Positions 53,993 to 64,000 of a stretch of DNA of 64,000 nucleotides are shown here, in pieces. Within the stretch, counting starts at the first letter, position 1, and each line of letters starts with the position of its first letter. The notes beneath the pieces were generated by a model. It was not told where the DNA came from. It did no database searches and saw nothing but the letters and a program-made list of their open reading frames with translations. Where the stretch lies: NCBI GenBank assembly GCA_010909165.1, contig MU008153.1, forward strand, positions 434,001 through 498,000, read 5' to 3'. The DNA comes from Anthoceros angustus (Eukaryota; Streptophyta; Anthocerotopsida; Anthocerotales; Anthocerotaceae). The translations under genes and the position numbers were made by a program.

Positions 53993-56845
53993 GTCTAGTA
54001 GCCCGGCATGTACCATAGAGGCATCTCCAACCTGCCTAGTGTAGAGATAAACAGAAAGATCAAGGTGCCTGGAGGACCTTCAGCTTAGTAATTAATTGTA
54101 CAGCTTCTATCTTCCATTACAATCGATTCTATTCGCCCAGGTGATTCGATTACTTGGGGACTCGAATCTGTTGAGTCCCTTGTAGCCGCCCGGGGCCGAA
54201 TATCTCCATGGCCTCTCACAATGTTAGAGCTCCTGTAGCGGGAAGCAGAGGTGCCGGCCAAGAATCGCGTATGCAAGGGATACATTGGGGTCACTCAGAT
54301 GCTCTCTGGAAGCCGATAAAGTACCCCTGCCTTTTTCTGTCATACCATCGGCTTCGGTCTCGATGGTCAAGAACGAGGCATGTTCGAAATTTGTGCCACC
54401 GCATCATGTTTGAAATGAGCGACTCAATCATAACATAGGGAAGCAGCTAGCATATACGGAAAAGCACTGTAGAGCAGTACCTTCGGAGTTCCCTGTTGCT
54501 CTTCTTGCCTGCACAATATTCTATTGCTCCGTTCTATGTGGCCTTCAGAGCTTTGAGGAGTTCCAGCACCTCCACCACTTTCAGAAAAATGATGAGATAT
54601 CAACTAATATATCCGACAAAACTTCAATTGTCTGTCTCGAAAAAACACTCTTACCAGGCCAATGATGCCCTGCCCTTCCCTTCTTCGTCTATGAGCCACA
54701 TTTACAAGCAGGCTCGGATGGAGGAACAACAGAGTGAAATCTCCTCTGAAAGCAGACAAGCAGGCTTGCCCTCCCGGGCTATTCCAGTGAAGGTGAACAT
54801 GTCACTTGAAAACACATAGGGATGGTGATAGTAATCTCTAGTTTGGTGAGTTGTGTAGTATGAAGAGGGAAAGCAGAGAAATAATCTAGGATATTTTCTA
54901 CATTTCCATTTTTGTGCAACCATTATGCTTGCCCGACTACATTGAGAGTGAAGAAGTTGCTCCCACCTCTTCACTCTTCTTGTAGGACATAACCGTGAAG
55001 CTCTTCCAAGAGGCCGCCCAGCCCCCCAAGGAGCTGTACATGTATGTAATCTTCCACATTGACATATGTTTCCCTGGAAGAGATGTTACTACAGGACTCG
55101 CACAAATGCCATGTGATTCCTCCTTGCTCCAAATTCCTTTCCATAACCCTGTTGCAGATTGTGATAGCACGCAAGCACCTTCATGATGGACGAGACCCAC
55201 GAGCCAAAAGCCAAAGGCACATGCTTCGTCAGCAGGTACACTGCCAATCGCATCCAGCAAGTGTGGACGTTCATTGGAGAGCCTCAGAACGTCCCACCAC
55301 TCCCTGGCTAGAGGCAGGTGAAGTGAAGTCCTTTGGCTTCAATTAAGTCCCACTTTGGCACTGAAGCCAAAGGTACATGTTTCGTCTGCAGCGACAATCG
55401 GAACAGTCGGTGTGTCAGATCAAATAAACTTTGATAGAAAAACTTGAGATTAACTCTTAAGCGAAGAGCTAAGCTCGAAAAACTGAGAACCTAAATCGTA
55501 CCGAAAGTCGGTTCGATTTAAGGTTCAACTCCACAAAAATATAGTGAAGAAGTTGGCAAATAACAGGCTACCTTGGACTGTATCAATGATTTGCACTCGT
55601 TGAAATTGAATCCTAATAAACTTTGATTCGAAGTACAAAGAAACCTTGTCCCGCCTCGTGACCACCACAATGCCCCCCTTCTGCCTAATATCAACTTGCT
55701 AAAGGTTATGTTAGTTGCCTCTTTAAATGTGATGACTATGTGAACTCCATAGGACCATGGATTTTTTTTCTAAAAATCTAACTAAAGTATATTCGTGCAC
55801 TCCAAAGTTTAAAAAGTATATTATGATTTCACCACATCTTTACATGGGTTTGAAGGACTATAAGGTGCTCAATATTTTTAGGAAACTTCATAAAGCAAAC
55901 TGAAAAATATTAGTTAGTTCTAGGTGCCGTCGTGCATGATTGTCAAAAGCGCGATACATGTTTTCACGTTCCTTCAAGATTCACAGATTTATAGTTTATA
56001 GCTAGATTGTGAAAAGCACGATGCATAGTTTCACGTTCCTCCAAGATGCACATATTTATAGTCTATAGCTAGATTGTCAAAAGCTCAATACATGTTTCAC
56101 GTTCCTCCAAGATGCACATATTTCTAGTCTATAGCTAGATCTTAAGATCATGTTCGTGCAAGATGCACACATTTAGAGTTTACCGTTAAATATTAAGATC
56201 ATGTTCTTGAAAGATGCACACATTTAGAGTTTATTCTTAGATCTTAAGATGAGCAGCAAGAAGAGTATCCATGAACAATACTCGATACACATATACTTGT
56301 ATGAAGCATTAATCATGAATTGAGAAATAAGATGTATTGATGTGAATAATTTGTCCAAGGGGTTAACGAAAGTGAGTAGGTCCATTATGTATTTACCTTC
56401 ATGTGAAGATCAGGTTAGAGTTATGTTAATGAAAGTGAGTAAGTTTCTCTTACTCATCTTGATGTGAGTAAGGGTTTAGGATTTAAGCTTAGAATATGCT
56501 CATGAAAGTGAGTTTGTCTTAATTATTTAACTTCATGTGAGTATAAGTTTAGGGTTTAAGCTTACAGTATGCTAGCGAAAGTGAGTTTGTCTTCAACTAC
56601 TCAGCTCTAGAGTGAGTATATGTTTCGTGTTTTAGCTTTGAGTGTGTTGATGAAAGTGAATAAAATAAGAGTTTGTCTTGCAACTACTCCCCTCTAGAGT
56701 GAGTATGGGTTTAAGCTTTAACTGAGCTAATGAAAGTGAGTAAAGTAAGAGTTTGTCTCATCTTCATAATAAGTATCGGTTTAGGATTTAAACTCCTTGG
56801 CTTAAATCTTGTTGCCTTTGTTCCCCTACTCATCTTGTTGGTTTT
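53993..56845. other. intergenic, AT-rich, no supported gene
   Basis: From 55900 to 56240 there is a diverged repeat of about 65-70 bp (TTCACGTTCCTCCAAGATGCACATAT and variants). From 56380 to 56770 loose repeats of GTGAGTTTGTCTT and GTTTAGGATTTAAGCTT occur. Open frames at 54500-55350 have no recognisable motif. Confidence 0.5.
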
Positions 56846-57190
56846 TTACTCACTCTCATTCGCACACTAAAAGCTTAAATCCTAAAGCACTTTCATTCGC
56901 ACATTGAAAGCTTAAATCCTAAACCACTTTCATTCGTACACTGAAAGCTTAAATCCTCAACCACTTTCATTCGCACACTGAAAGCTTAAATCCTAACGAC
57001 TTTCATTCGCACACTGTAAGCTTAAATCCTGACGACTTTCATTCGCACACTGAAAGCTTAAATCCTGACGACTTTCATTCGCACACTGAAAGCTTAAATC
57101 CTAAACCACTTTCATTCGCACACTGAAAGCTTAAATCCTAAACCACTTTCATTCACACACTGAAAGCTTAAATGCTAAAGCACTTTAAGC
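56846..57190. repeat. 36/37-bp minisatellite, about 9 copies
   Basis: Unit CACTTTCATTCGCACACTGA followed by AAGCTTAAATCCTAAAC. Three middle copies have CCTGAC or CCTAAC in place of CCTAAAC and are one base shorter. Confidence 0.92.
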
Positions 57191-57740
57191 TTTAAGATTT
57201 AAGCTTTGAGTGTAAACAAAACAAATGTGATGGGTAAGGGAACATGGGAATAAGATGTAAGCTTTGAGTGTAAACGAAACAATGTGATGCGTAAGGGAAC
57301 ATGGGAACAAGATTTAAGCTTTGAGTGTGAACAAAACAATGTGATGGGTAAGGGAACATGGGAACAAGATTTAAGCTTTGAGTGTGAACAAAACAATGTG
57401 ATGGGTAAGGAAACATGGGAACAAGATTTAAGCTTTGAGTGTAAATGAAACAATGTGATGGGTAAGGGAACATGGGAACAAGATTTAAGCTTTGAGTGTG
57501 AACAAAACAATGTGATGGGTAAGGAAACATGGGAACAAGATTCAAGTTTTGAGTGTGAACAAAACAATGTGATGGGTAAGGAAACATGGGAACAAGATTT
57601 AAGCTTTGAGTTTGAACAAAACAATGTGATGGGTAAGGGAACATGGGAACAAGATTTAAGCTTTGAGTGTGAACAAAACAATGTGATGGGTAAGGGAACA
57701 TGGGAACAAGATTTAAGCTTTGAGTGTGAACAAAACAATG
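57190..57740. repeat. 57-bp minisatellite, about 10 copies
   Basis: Unit GTGATGGGTAAGGGAACATG, GGAACAAGATTTAAGCTTTG, AGTGTGAACAAAACAAT. It reads NNVMGKGTWEQDLSFECEQ on the plus strand because 57 is a multiple of three. The part GATTTAAGCTTTGAGTGTGA is the near reverse complement of TCGCACACTGAAAGCTTAAAT in the neighbouring array, so the two arrays are inverted relative to one another. Confidence 0.92.
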
Positions 57741-57860
57741 TCAACCATGCCATGCCATGCTAACTATGCCAGCCATGCCATGCTAACCATGCCAGCCATG
57801 CCATGCTAACCATGCCAGCCATGCCATATCATGCCATGTTATACCATGCTATGCGATGCC
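57741..57860. repeat. CCATGCCAGC / CCATGCTAAC short tandem repeat
   Basis: Irregular 10-11-bp units of CATGCCATGCTAACCATGCC and relatives, passing into unique sequence after 57860. Confidence 0.85.
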
Positions 57861-58800
57861 AGCCCATGCCCTTGCCACCGCTCCCTCCGGACCATAGCGA
57901 CGGTCGCAGTCGCACGCGATAGCATCTGACCATAGCGGTGACAGCATCTGATCTTAATGACCCGTTTTGAAACGTTTTTTTAAAAGGTCTGTATTGTAGT
58001 GTGTATATTATGATTCTGGTATAAATGTGCCGAATCCCGTAGAAATCCGGCCACACCAACCAGCCATGTGAGGATTGCAGAGTTTCTAAAACTTTGGCAC
58101 ATTCCTGTGAGAGAGGGGATGGGTGTCCCAAACGGCCCACCTGCGTATATAGCCGCCGTGACCCAAAGAGTTTTAGTTTTAAAACGCACGCAGCAACTTC
58201 CCTCAAAAACCACGGAAACTTAGACGTAGTGTCCAAAACGGCATGCCATAGCTGCCAGGAGATGGATATTTCATGTCCCTCCGGACCTCTCAATGCTAGC
58301 AGCACACACCAGTGGGTGGCTCATCAGTCTGAAATCCTGGATATCAAATGCCTAAATGCATATGTATGTAGCACGTTGTTATCTGGCAAGCACCCTCTTG
58401 TTTCCATTACGCAATCCCACATACGCAGGCATTTCAAGAGCACACCTCGCTGCTCGCAGGCCAGCCATTACATGTCACGGTTAGCAAAAGCATCATGAGA
58501 AACCAATGGGTAGTGCCCACCGTCCTGCATTGAATGCAGGACGGAACGTTCCGACCCGCCTGTGCTAATATCTACCCTTGTCATAACTGCTGACGGCTAC
58601 CCAAATTCCATGTCGGGCAGGCTTCATTGCGGCGGGCCTGGATCAGAAGCGTGAGCGTCATTACGTACCCGCCGCCCGCCTGAACCCTGAAACCCAAAAC
58701 CCAAGAGCTGTGAGGTGCGAGAGCAAAGCCATTCCGGTTCCAGCCCAGAGAGATCTGAGAGAATTTCTGGTTACAGCTCAGAGCAATTCTGGTTTCTAAG
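57861..58800. other. intergenic, no supported gene
   Basis: No recognisable protein on either strand; probably includes the upstream region of the TPR-SET locus. Confidence 0.45.
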
Positions 58801-58822
58801 CTGAGACATCCTGGTTGCAGGC

Positions 58823-61247
58823 ATGGAGAATTTGGAGGAAACCATGAGGACTCTGCTGAGGATGGGATGGCTGGTGGCTCTAATCGGCGTGGCCAGACAG
58901 ACAGGGAGAGGATGCTTGCAGATTTCAGAGCTGCCAGGGAGTTCCGCAACAGGCCAGAGCATCGAAGCATGCACCAGGCGAAGTTTTCCGTGATGGATGA
59001 TCCGCCTCCCCCGTCGAGAGCTTCGCTGTCCAGCCTCCGCCCCATCCTGATCAGGTAGCTTTGATGGGATGGTCTGGTTTCTTTGCATGCGAGCCTGGAG
59101 CTGGAGATTGTTTGCTTGATTGATTGATGGATGCATGCAAGCGATTGGGCTTGCTGTTGCTTGCGCGTGGTGCAGTGAGCTGACTGTGGGGACGAGGCAC
59201 CGGGGCGGTGCTGTGGCAAGCTGATCGAGGACGCGTTCCGGTTGGCTGCTGTGATGACCTTGATGGAGGACGAGACTGGCGAGGTCACCATTCTGACGGT
59301 GTATCATGCGCTCAAGTCGAATGCTCCTGAGCGGATGGTGGCCAAGCGGTTTCCCAAGGGGCGGAAGATTGCGGTGAAGGAACCGTATTTCAAGGTGGCC
59401 ATGGATGGACGTCTGGCTGTGAGAGTGGATAATTCCGATGATTTTGTGCTCTTGGAAGAGGACGTTGTGCATGTGGCTCCGTCCGAAGGGCAGGGCAACC
59501 AGCCAAGTACGAGAGAGGGGGAGATGGGCGTGCGAGCTCTAGTGGAGAGGGTGTGTTGAAATCGGTGGAGGAGCTGCGTGAGGAGGGAAGGACGTGTTTT
59601 AAAGCGGGGAGTGGGGAGGCTGTTGAGGTGTATAGCAGGCTGGTTTCTGTGATAGAGGGAGGGAGGAAGGGGATCGTGAGAGGTCGAGGAGGACTATGTC
59701 ATTGCCTACTCTAACAGGGCGGAGGCCTGGCTGCGGCTGGAGAAGTATGAGGAGGCTCTGGGAGATGCTGCCAAGGCTTTGGAGCGGATGGTGGGCATGT
59801 GAAGAGCATTGCGAGGAAAGTGAGGGCTCTGTGTGCGTTGGAGATTTTCCATGAGGCGGTGCTGTTGTTGCAACAGGTGATGAGGGATGGAAGGGTGGAT
59901 GGTGCCACTCGGACGGAGTTGCAGGGGCTGCTCAGAGGTGCAGAGGCTGGGGACAAGCAGAGCAGGTTGGGGAAGTATGATCTCAACGAGTTTTATGTTG
60001 GTAGTGGGCGAGTGGCTCCTCCGAAGTGCAGAGATTTTGTGGGGCCTGTAGGGATCGGGCTGGTCCAGCAAGGGGATGGGTCGAAGAGGCGGGGCTTGTT
60101 TGTGACCAGTAGGGTGAAGCCCGGGGATCTGCTTCTTGTGAGTAATCCGCTTGCTGTGGCAAAAGGCGGTGAGGAGCAGGCGGGCTTTGTAAGAGGTATC
60201 AGGATGCCAGCTTGTGTCGTGATCGACGAGAACTTGATAACGGAGGTGACGGAAATTTGCAGGAGGTCCCTCGCCGTCTGAAGCAGTTGTACTCGCTCTA
60301 CGATGGCACGGAAGGCTCCCAGGCTGAGGTGCCTCCTATGTCGTTGTTCTTGCCACCTGCAGATTCAAGCAAAGTGAAACCGCAAAGTGCTCCTGAGGAA
60401 GTGGTGGATGTTGGCCGCATTCGGAGGATCAAGACCGTGAACGCCTTCTTGGGACCGGACCCTGGAGATGCTTTCACAAGCGAGTGGTCTCAGATGACTT
60501 CACCCGCAGGCTTGTGGGTGCTGCCTTCTTTCATCAACCACTCCTGTCTGCCCAACACTCACATCTCGTTTGTGGGATATGCGATGTTCTTACGAGCCAC
60601 CCACGACATCCAAAGAGGGAGGAGCTCACCATATCCTACGGCGACTTGGAACAGCCTTTGGAGGAACGGAGGGCGTTTCTCAAAGCCCATTCAGGATTCG
60701 AGTGCAGGTGCCCTAGGTGCACAATCGAGCAGGAACTTTTCAGAGCTTCCCAGCGTTGATCACACTCACACAGCTGTTTTCTGCCCTTCCACCCAAGGAC
60801 GAGTCTTATGGTGAGGAGGCTACTAAGAGGCTATCCGCTGCAGGTGCCAGACTTGCTGAACGTTTGGAGCAAATCCTTGATAAGTTGCCAGCAGGCGATG
60901 CCCACAAAAAGGACTGGGTCAGGCATTCGTATTTCAGGGTCTACATGTGCGTGGCCTCGGAGCATCTGAGGCGGACATTGAAGACTGATGAATGGGACAG
61001 TTGGGCGGACCATATGTACGCTCGGTTAAGCACGATGCTCCGTATCGAGCCCACAGAGGAACTCCTTGCACAAGCTAGCGGTGCTGTTCGTATTATGGAG
61101 GACAGGTGCGAAGAGTATCTATGGAAGTGGAAGGCTAAGTGGACTCGCCTGCTGAAGCAGATCTGCACCGCCATGTATGGGCCTATTAGCGAGGAGGCCA
61201 GGAAAGCTCTTGTTTACAGATACTCCCGGACGGCTCTTGCGCTCTAG
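58823..61247 (+). pseudogene. TPR-SET domain methyltransferase-like gene, broken by several frameshifts
   Basis: Homology runs through the whole locus but the frame changes about seven times (near 58870, 59210, 59545, 59680, 59800, 60270, 60615 and 60750). Blocks in order: MLADFRAAREFRNRPEH; an intron (GTAGCTTTG...TGGTGCAG, 59056-59174); LIEDAFRLAAVMTLMEDE; SVEELREEGRTCFKAG; TPR-like VIAYSNRAEAWLRLEKYEEA; VRALCALEIFHEAVLLLQQV; SET start RGLFVTSRVKPGDLLLVSNP; RLKQLYSLYDG; the SET core FINHSCLPNTHISFVG, EELTISYGDLEQPLEERR, the post-SET cysteines FECRCPRC; and a helical C-terminus to the stop at 61247. It resembles plant TPR-SET (SMYD-like) proteins. There are almost no substitution stops, so recent loss or uncorrected indels in the sequence are both possible. 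Confidence 0.75.
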
Positions 61248-61752
61248 TTTGTGCAAGAGTGTTTTGACTTGACCCCAAATGTGGAAGAAGAGCGTACATC
61301 ACCAGCTTAAGACCCATTTCCCATGTCCACCCAGCTGGGTTTGGACCCTAACAGGCCAGTGGTTGGGTTTCCAACCTAAAGCTGTCTCTGGTTGGAACGA
61401 CACATTTTGAGATGAACGATTTTGGTTCGGTTCATGACCAGGAACGGATATCCTTGTGAACTACTTCACACAGAATTTCCCACTCCGATAGTTCGATCTT
61501 TGGGTTTGTCCGAATGGGCGAAGTAGTAATTGAAGAAAGGCTGTCTATGGGTTTGTCCGGATTGGCGATGTGGCTCAACAGGCTGCTCTTCTGTAAGACA
61601 CCAGTGCTTGCACAGGCCTTCCAAATGCAAAGCAGAAGTAATATCAGCCGCTCCAGCCCCTCCTGCTCCAAAGACTGCATGCTACTAGAAGACAACGGTA
61701 AAAGTAACACCATCAGGGTCACTACCGACAACTAACATCCGCCCAATAACAG
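61248..61752. other. intergenic, no supported gene
   Basis: A direct repeat GGGTTTGTCCGAATGGGCGA / GGGTTTGTCCGGATTGGCGA occurs at about 61502 and 61551. No gene. Confidence 0.5.
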
Positions 61753-62070
61753 CTAGTGCTCTGTTATCGTATCACGAATACCATACCCAGATATCAGGAC
61801 ATTCCGTGTCACCGCATCCTTTGTGGGCAAGCTGTCAAGAACCCGGCGTGAGGCTTCCAGTTTGTGCCACATTTTGACATACATGTCCACCAGGCAGTTG
61901 CCCACGACTATGTTATACAGCAGTCCTCCTTCAACAGTCTGAATGCTCCTGCCTGCCCTGCGTGCTTCATCCATTGCCCCCCACACTTTGCATAGATGTT
62001 CACCAGGCAGGTGCCAAGAAACAGGTTACGAGGAATGCCACTGCGCAACACATCAAAGTGCACCTGAAAG
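61753..62070 (-). pseudogene. PPR gene relic
   Basis: Minus-strand PPR motifs: DVLRSGIPRNLFLGTCLVNI with YAKCG, then after a frame break IVVGNCLVDMYVKMW, RRVLDSLPTKDAVTRNVLIS and GYG. Two PPR units appear fused by a deletion near 61985. There is no start, E or DYW domain. Weaker matches continue to about 62600. Confidence 0.7.
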
Positions 62071-62704
62071 GAGTCTCAGGCATACATGCATATTCCCAGC
62101 ACGCTCATAACATCTCTACCAGAAATCTGTAAAGCCAGGAGACGATTGGTACAGTTGGTACAGTCGTAGGACTCCTGCGGCCTCAGAAAGCTTCCCAAGC
62201 TGCCACCAGGTGCTCACAGGTACAGCCGTAACGACGCACATTTCCGACCCTGCACGTCTGCCACGTTCAAGCTTATCCTGAGAGCTGGACTTGGAAGGAA
62301 AGGCACCATGACCCATCTGCAAACCCACAAGCTTGAAGGGCTTGCCACAGTTTCAGCATAGTGCAAAATGTAGACAGAAATAGCAGAGTCTGTCTGCGCC
62401 AGAGATTCCAGGGCTCCAACGGCCTCAGAAAGCTTCTCATATTGACAGAACAAGCTCACGGTTCCCGATCCTGCACGCCTGCCAGGTTCAGGCTTATCCC
62501 GGTAGCTCGACACGAAAGGAGAGGCACCATGCCCCATCTGCACATCCAAGGAGACGAGCTGCTTGACCCAAGCTGGCTTAAAACGATGTGTGACTGCTGA
62601 CGCTGGATGTCAGGCGGACGGAACTCTTCGTGTCTCTTCTGACCCCCAAAGATGCACAGGAATGTAAGAAAAAAATTATGTCTGGATACATAGATCCACC
62701 GCAC

Positions 62705-62767
62705 GTCGCCGGGATAGCTTGAATCCCGACCAGAGGGTTGATGATTTTGCGCTCTACCAACAAGGAC
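62705..62767 (-). repeat. tRNA-like sequence, candidate SINE head
   Basis: On the minus strand, GTCCTTG at the 5' end can pair with CGGCGAC at the 3' end (six of seven, allowing G-U). An A-box-like GTTGGTAGAGC and a B-box-like GGGATTCAAGC are in order, with a T-arm-like CGGGA/TCCCG stem. It is 63 nt, too short for a normal tRNA, and the anticodon arm is not convincing. It is therefore a tRNA pseudogene or the head of a tRNA-derived SINE. It directly follows the tail of the LINE on the same strand. Confidence 0.4.
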
Positions 62768-62769
62768 AA

Positions 62770-63830
62770 CAACTTTATTTATTCCACCGATGATGGAAGT
62801 GCTCTGATTGAACACATATAGAGACAAAATATATACATCTAAACTAAAGAGACAAGACGGTGTAAGATGGAAAAAAGGGAAGGAAAGCTATAAGAGGCAA
62901 AACAATTGTAAAGAGTTCAACTAGGTCTGCCGAAAATCAAAAAGCTCAGAGAGACATAGGCCAGTGAGCTTCGTAATATGAAACGAGAAGAATCTACGCA
63001 AGGAAAAACCAGCACACTTAAATAGAAGAGTGTATACAGCGAGCCCGAATAGGAGCATAGACATGGCAATAGAAGAGGAAGTGTGATTTAGATTCAGGGT
63101 CAAGGGAGCAGAGCTTGCAAATACGGGCAGCTTGGGGTGGTGTGGACTTAAGCCAACGGTTGGTCTCGATTCGGAGGTAGTGGGAGCTAACACGGAATTA
63201 ACCGATAAGAGTGCGGAGCTTGAAGGAGAGAGGGAATTGAGGTAACATGGTAGGGGTGGAACCTAGAGGGGATTGACACGAAACTCCTCCTAGTAGAAAC
63301 GGAGTTTGGACATTAGGGAGGGCAAATGAAAGGGGAACCAAGTGAGACGAAGATATCTTAATTTAAGGTCCCGCCGGATGAGGTGGTTGGGAGGGAGATG
63401 AGAAAGGGGAAGGGGGAGAATGGGGAGTTGGCCAAACCGGGAGTCTAAGGGGTGCAAATTTAAGCCGTTTAAGCCAAGCAACTGCTTGGGAGAGCCAAGA
63501 AAAAGAAGCTTGGGAATCAACATTGAGCCGAAGGAAGCGAGAAGACCTGTAGGCAAGGAGATGATAAGCGGCCGGGGAGGGGGGGAAGGGTTAACAATGT
63601 CAAGGAGGAGGAGGCGGTAAAGAAAACAAGAGAGGCAAAAGAGGCCATCAAGTTCAAGGGGTAAGGTAGAAAATTCAGAAAGGAGGATAGGTAAGGGGTC
63701 GAACGCTTACAGGCAATGTGAGCACGGAGAAAGGAGCTTTGTACTTTTTCCACCTTAGCCCAAGAGGAAGAGGATGATGGTAATTGTGGGAGTGAAAATA
63801 GGGTCACCCGACTTTTCTGCATTTAGATAT
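62770..63830 (-). mobile_element. LINE (non-LTR retrotransposon) 3' end, degenerate
   Basis: Minus-strand frames give VEKVQSSFLRAHIACKRSTP, typical of the RT thumb/linker of LINE elements, then after frameshifts LLLDIVNPSPPSPAAYHLL and a zinc-ligand domain AARICKLCSLDPESKSHFLF / YCHVYAPIRARC (CxxC...H...C, about 63150-63050). The end is followed by an AATAAATAAAG-like tail near 62775. Upstream RT and endonuclease lie outside or are lost. Several frameshifts show it is dead. Confidence 0.65.
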
Positions 63831-64000
63831 GGCCAAACAATGTGTTGAAGGGTAAACAATACATCGTTTTCTATATACAAATTAAATGCACTTTTTTTAC
63901 ATTAAAATATTTAAATTATATATAAAGAATGATATATAATAAGTACTAAGATTAAAAATAGGGCACTGAGTTATGTTGACACTGAGATTATGTCACAAAT
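63831..64000. other. AT-rich end of window
   Basis: Nothing recognised. Confidence 0.6.

Noticed and set aside
54496-55346. Open frames of 90-107 codons on both strands
   Set aside because: No motif, no splice partner and no support for expression.
56846-57740. Possible CRISPR-like array of regular repeats
   Set aside because: Eukaryotic direct tandem repeats without unique spacers; no cas genes.
57192-57763. Minus-strand frames with VPMFPYPSHCF repeats and a plus-strand WEQDLSFECEQ repeat
   Set aside because: Artefacts of the 57-bp minisatellite.
62214-62827. Minus-strand frames with repeated QMGHGASPF-type segments
   Set aside because: May be distant 5' parts of a PPR relic, but the similarity is too weak to annotate as a gene.

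Overview
Nuclear DNA of a seed-free vascular plant, most likely a lycophyte (quillwort or clubmoss type) or a fern. The evidence is a PPR editing factor whose C-terminus carries the KP/GRP variant of the DYW domain, known from hornworts, lycophytes and ferns; plant-only families (expansin, FAX, AWPM-19, GIL1/IRKI, SRC2-like); short introns of about 80 to 200 bp with GT-AG borders; and heavy Copia, LINE and minisatellite content. I cannot fix the species.

Layout. 0-8 kb: 3' end of a PPR-DYW gene, a WDR5-like pseudogene touching its stop codon, a three-exon conserved gene of unknown function (minus), a 1-kb inverted-repeat structure enclosing a PPR relic, a very pure (AAAAG)n tract, and a complete six-exon expansin (minus). 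8-20.6 kb: GC-rich repeat block with two degenerate tandem copies of an about 5-kb element that carries LTR-like ends and a coiled-coil gag-like protein (minus), plus opposite-strand pieces of the same protein. 21-23.4 kb: a CpG-rich 12/15-bp satellite and an exon-like unit repeated three times at 180 bp, resembling CCT-gamma. 23.6-34.2 kb: a Copia LTR retrotransposon with apparently identical 194-bp LTRs and a CAAGG target duplication, whose body is interrupted by a degraded 3.5-kb mosaic tract containing rearranged pol, LTR, 3' flank and a piece of the neighbouring SRC2-like gene. 35-44 kb is a compact gene island: SRC2-like C2 protein (minus), ribosomal protein S11 (minus) head-to-head with TIM23 (plus), AWPM-19-like membrane protein (plus) and FATTY ACID EXPORT 3-like (minus). 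44-51 kb is mostly non-coding with minisatellites and a relic of a retroelement family. 51.9-54 kb: GIL1/IRKI-like protein. 55-58 kb: AT-rich with two adjacent inverted minisatellite arrays. 58.8-61.2 kb: a TPR-SET methyltransferase-like gene broken by several frameshifts. 61.7-64 kb: PPR relic, tRNA-like/SINE head and a LINE 3' end.

The genes do not form a pathway; they are independent plant housekeeping and developmental genes between repeats. The most unusual signal is in the Copia region: the degraded copies differ from the intact copy mainly at CTG and CAG triplets, are bounded by direct repeats and microhomologies, and sit inside an element whose LTRs look freshly inserted. That combination suggests either an assembly artefact caused by CHG-methylated DNA or an unusual template-switching event. 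Exon maps were derived by reading splice sites and checking phase; family assignments come from recognising motifs, since no search could be run.
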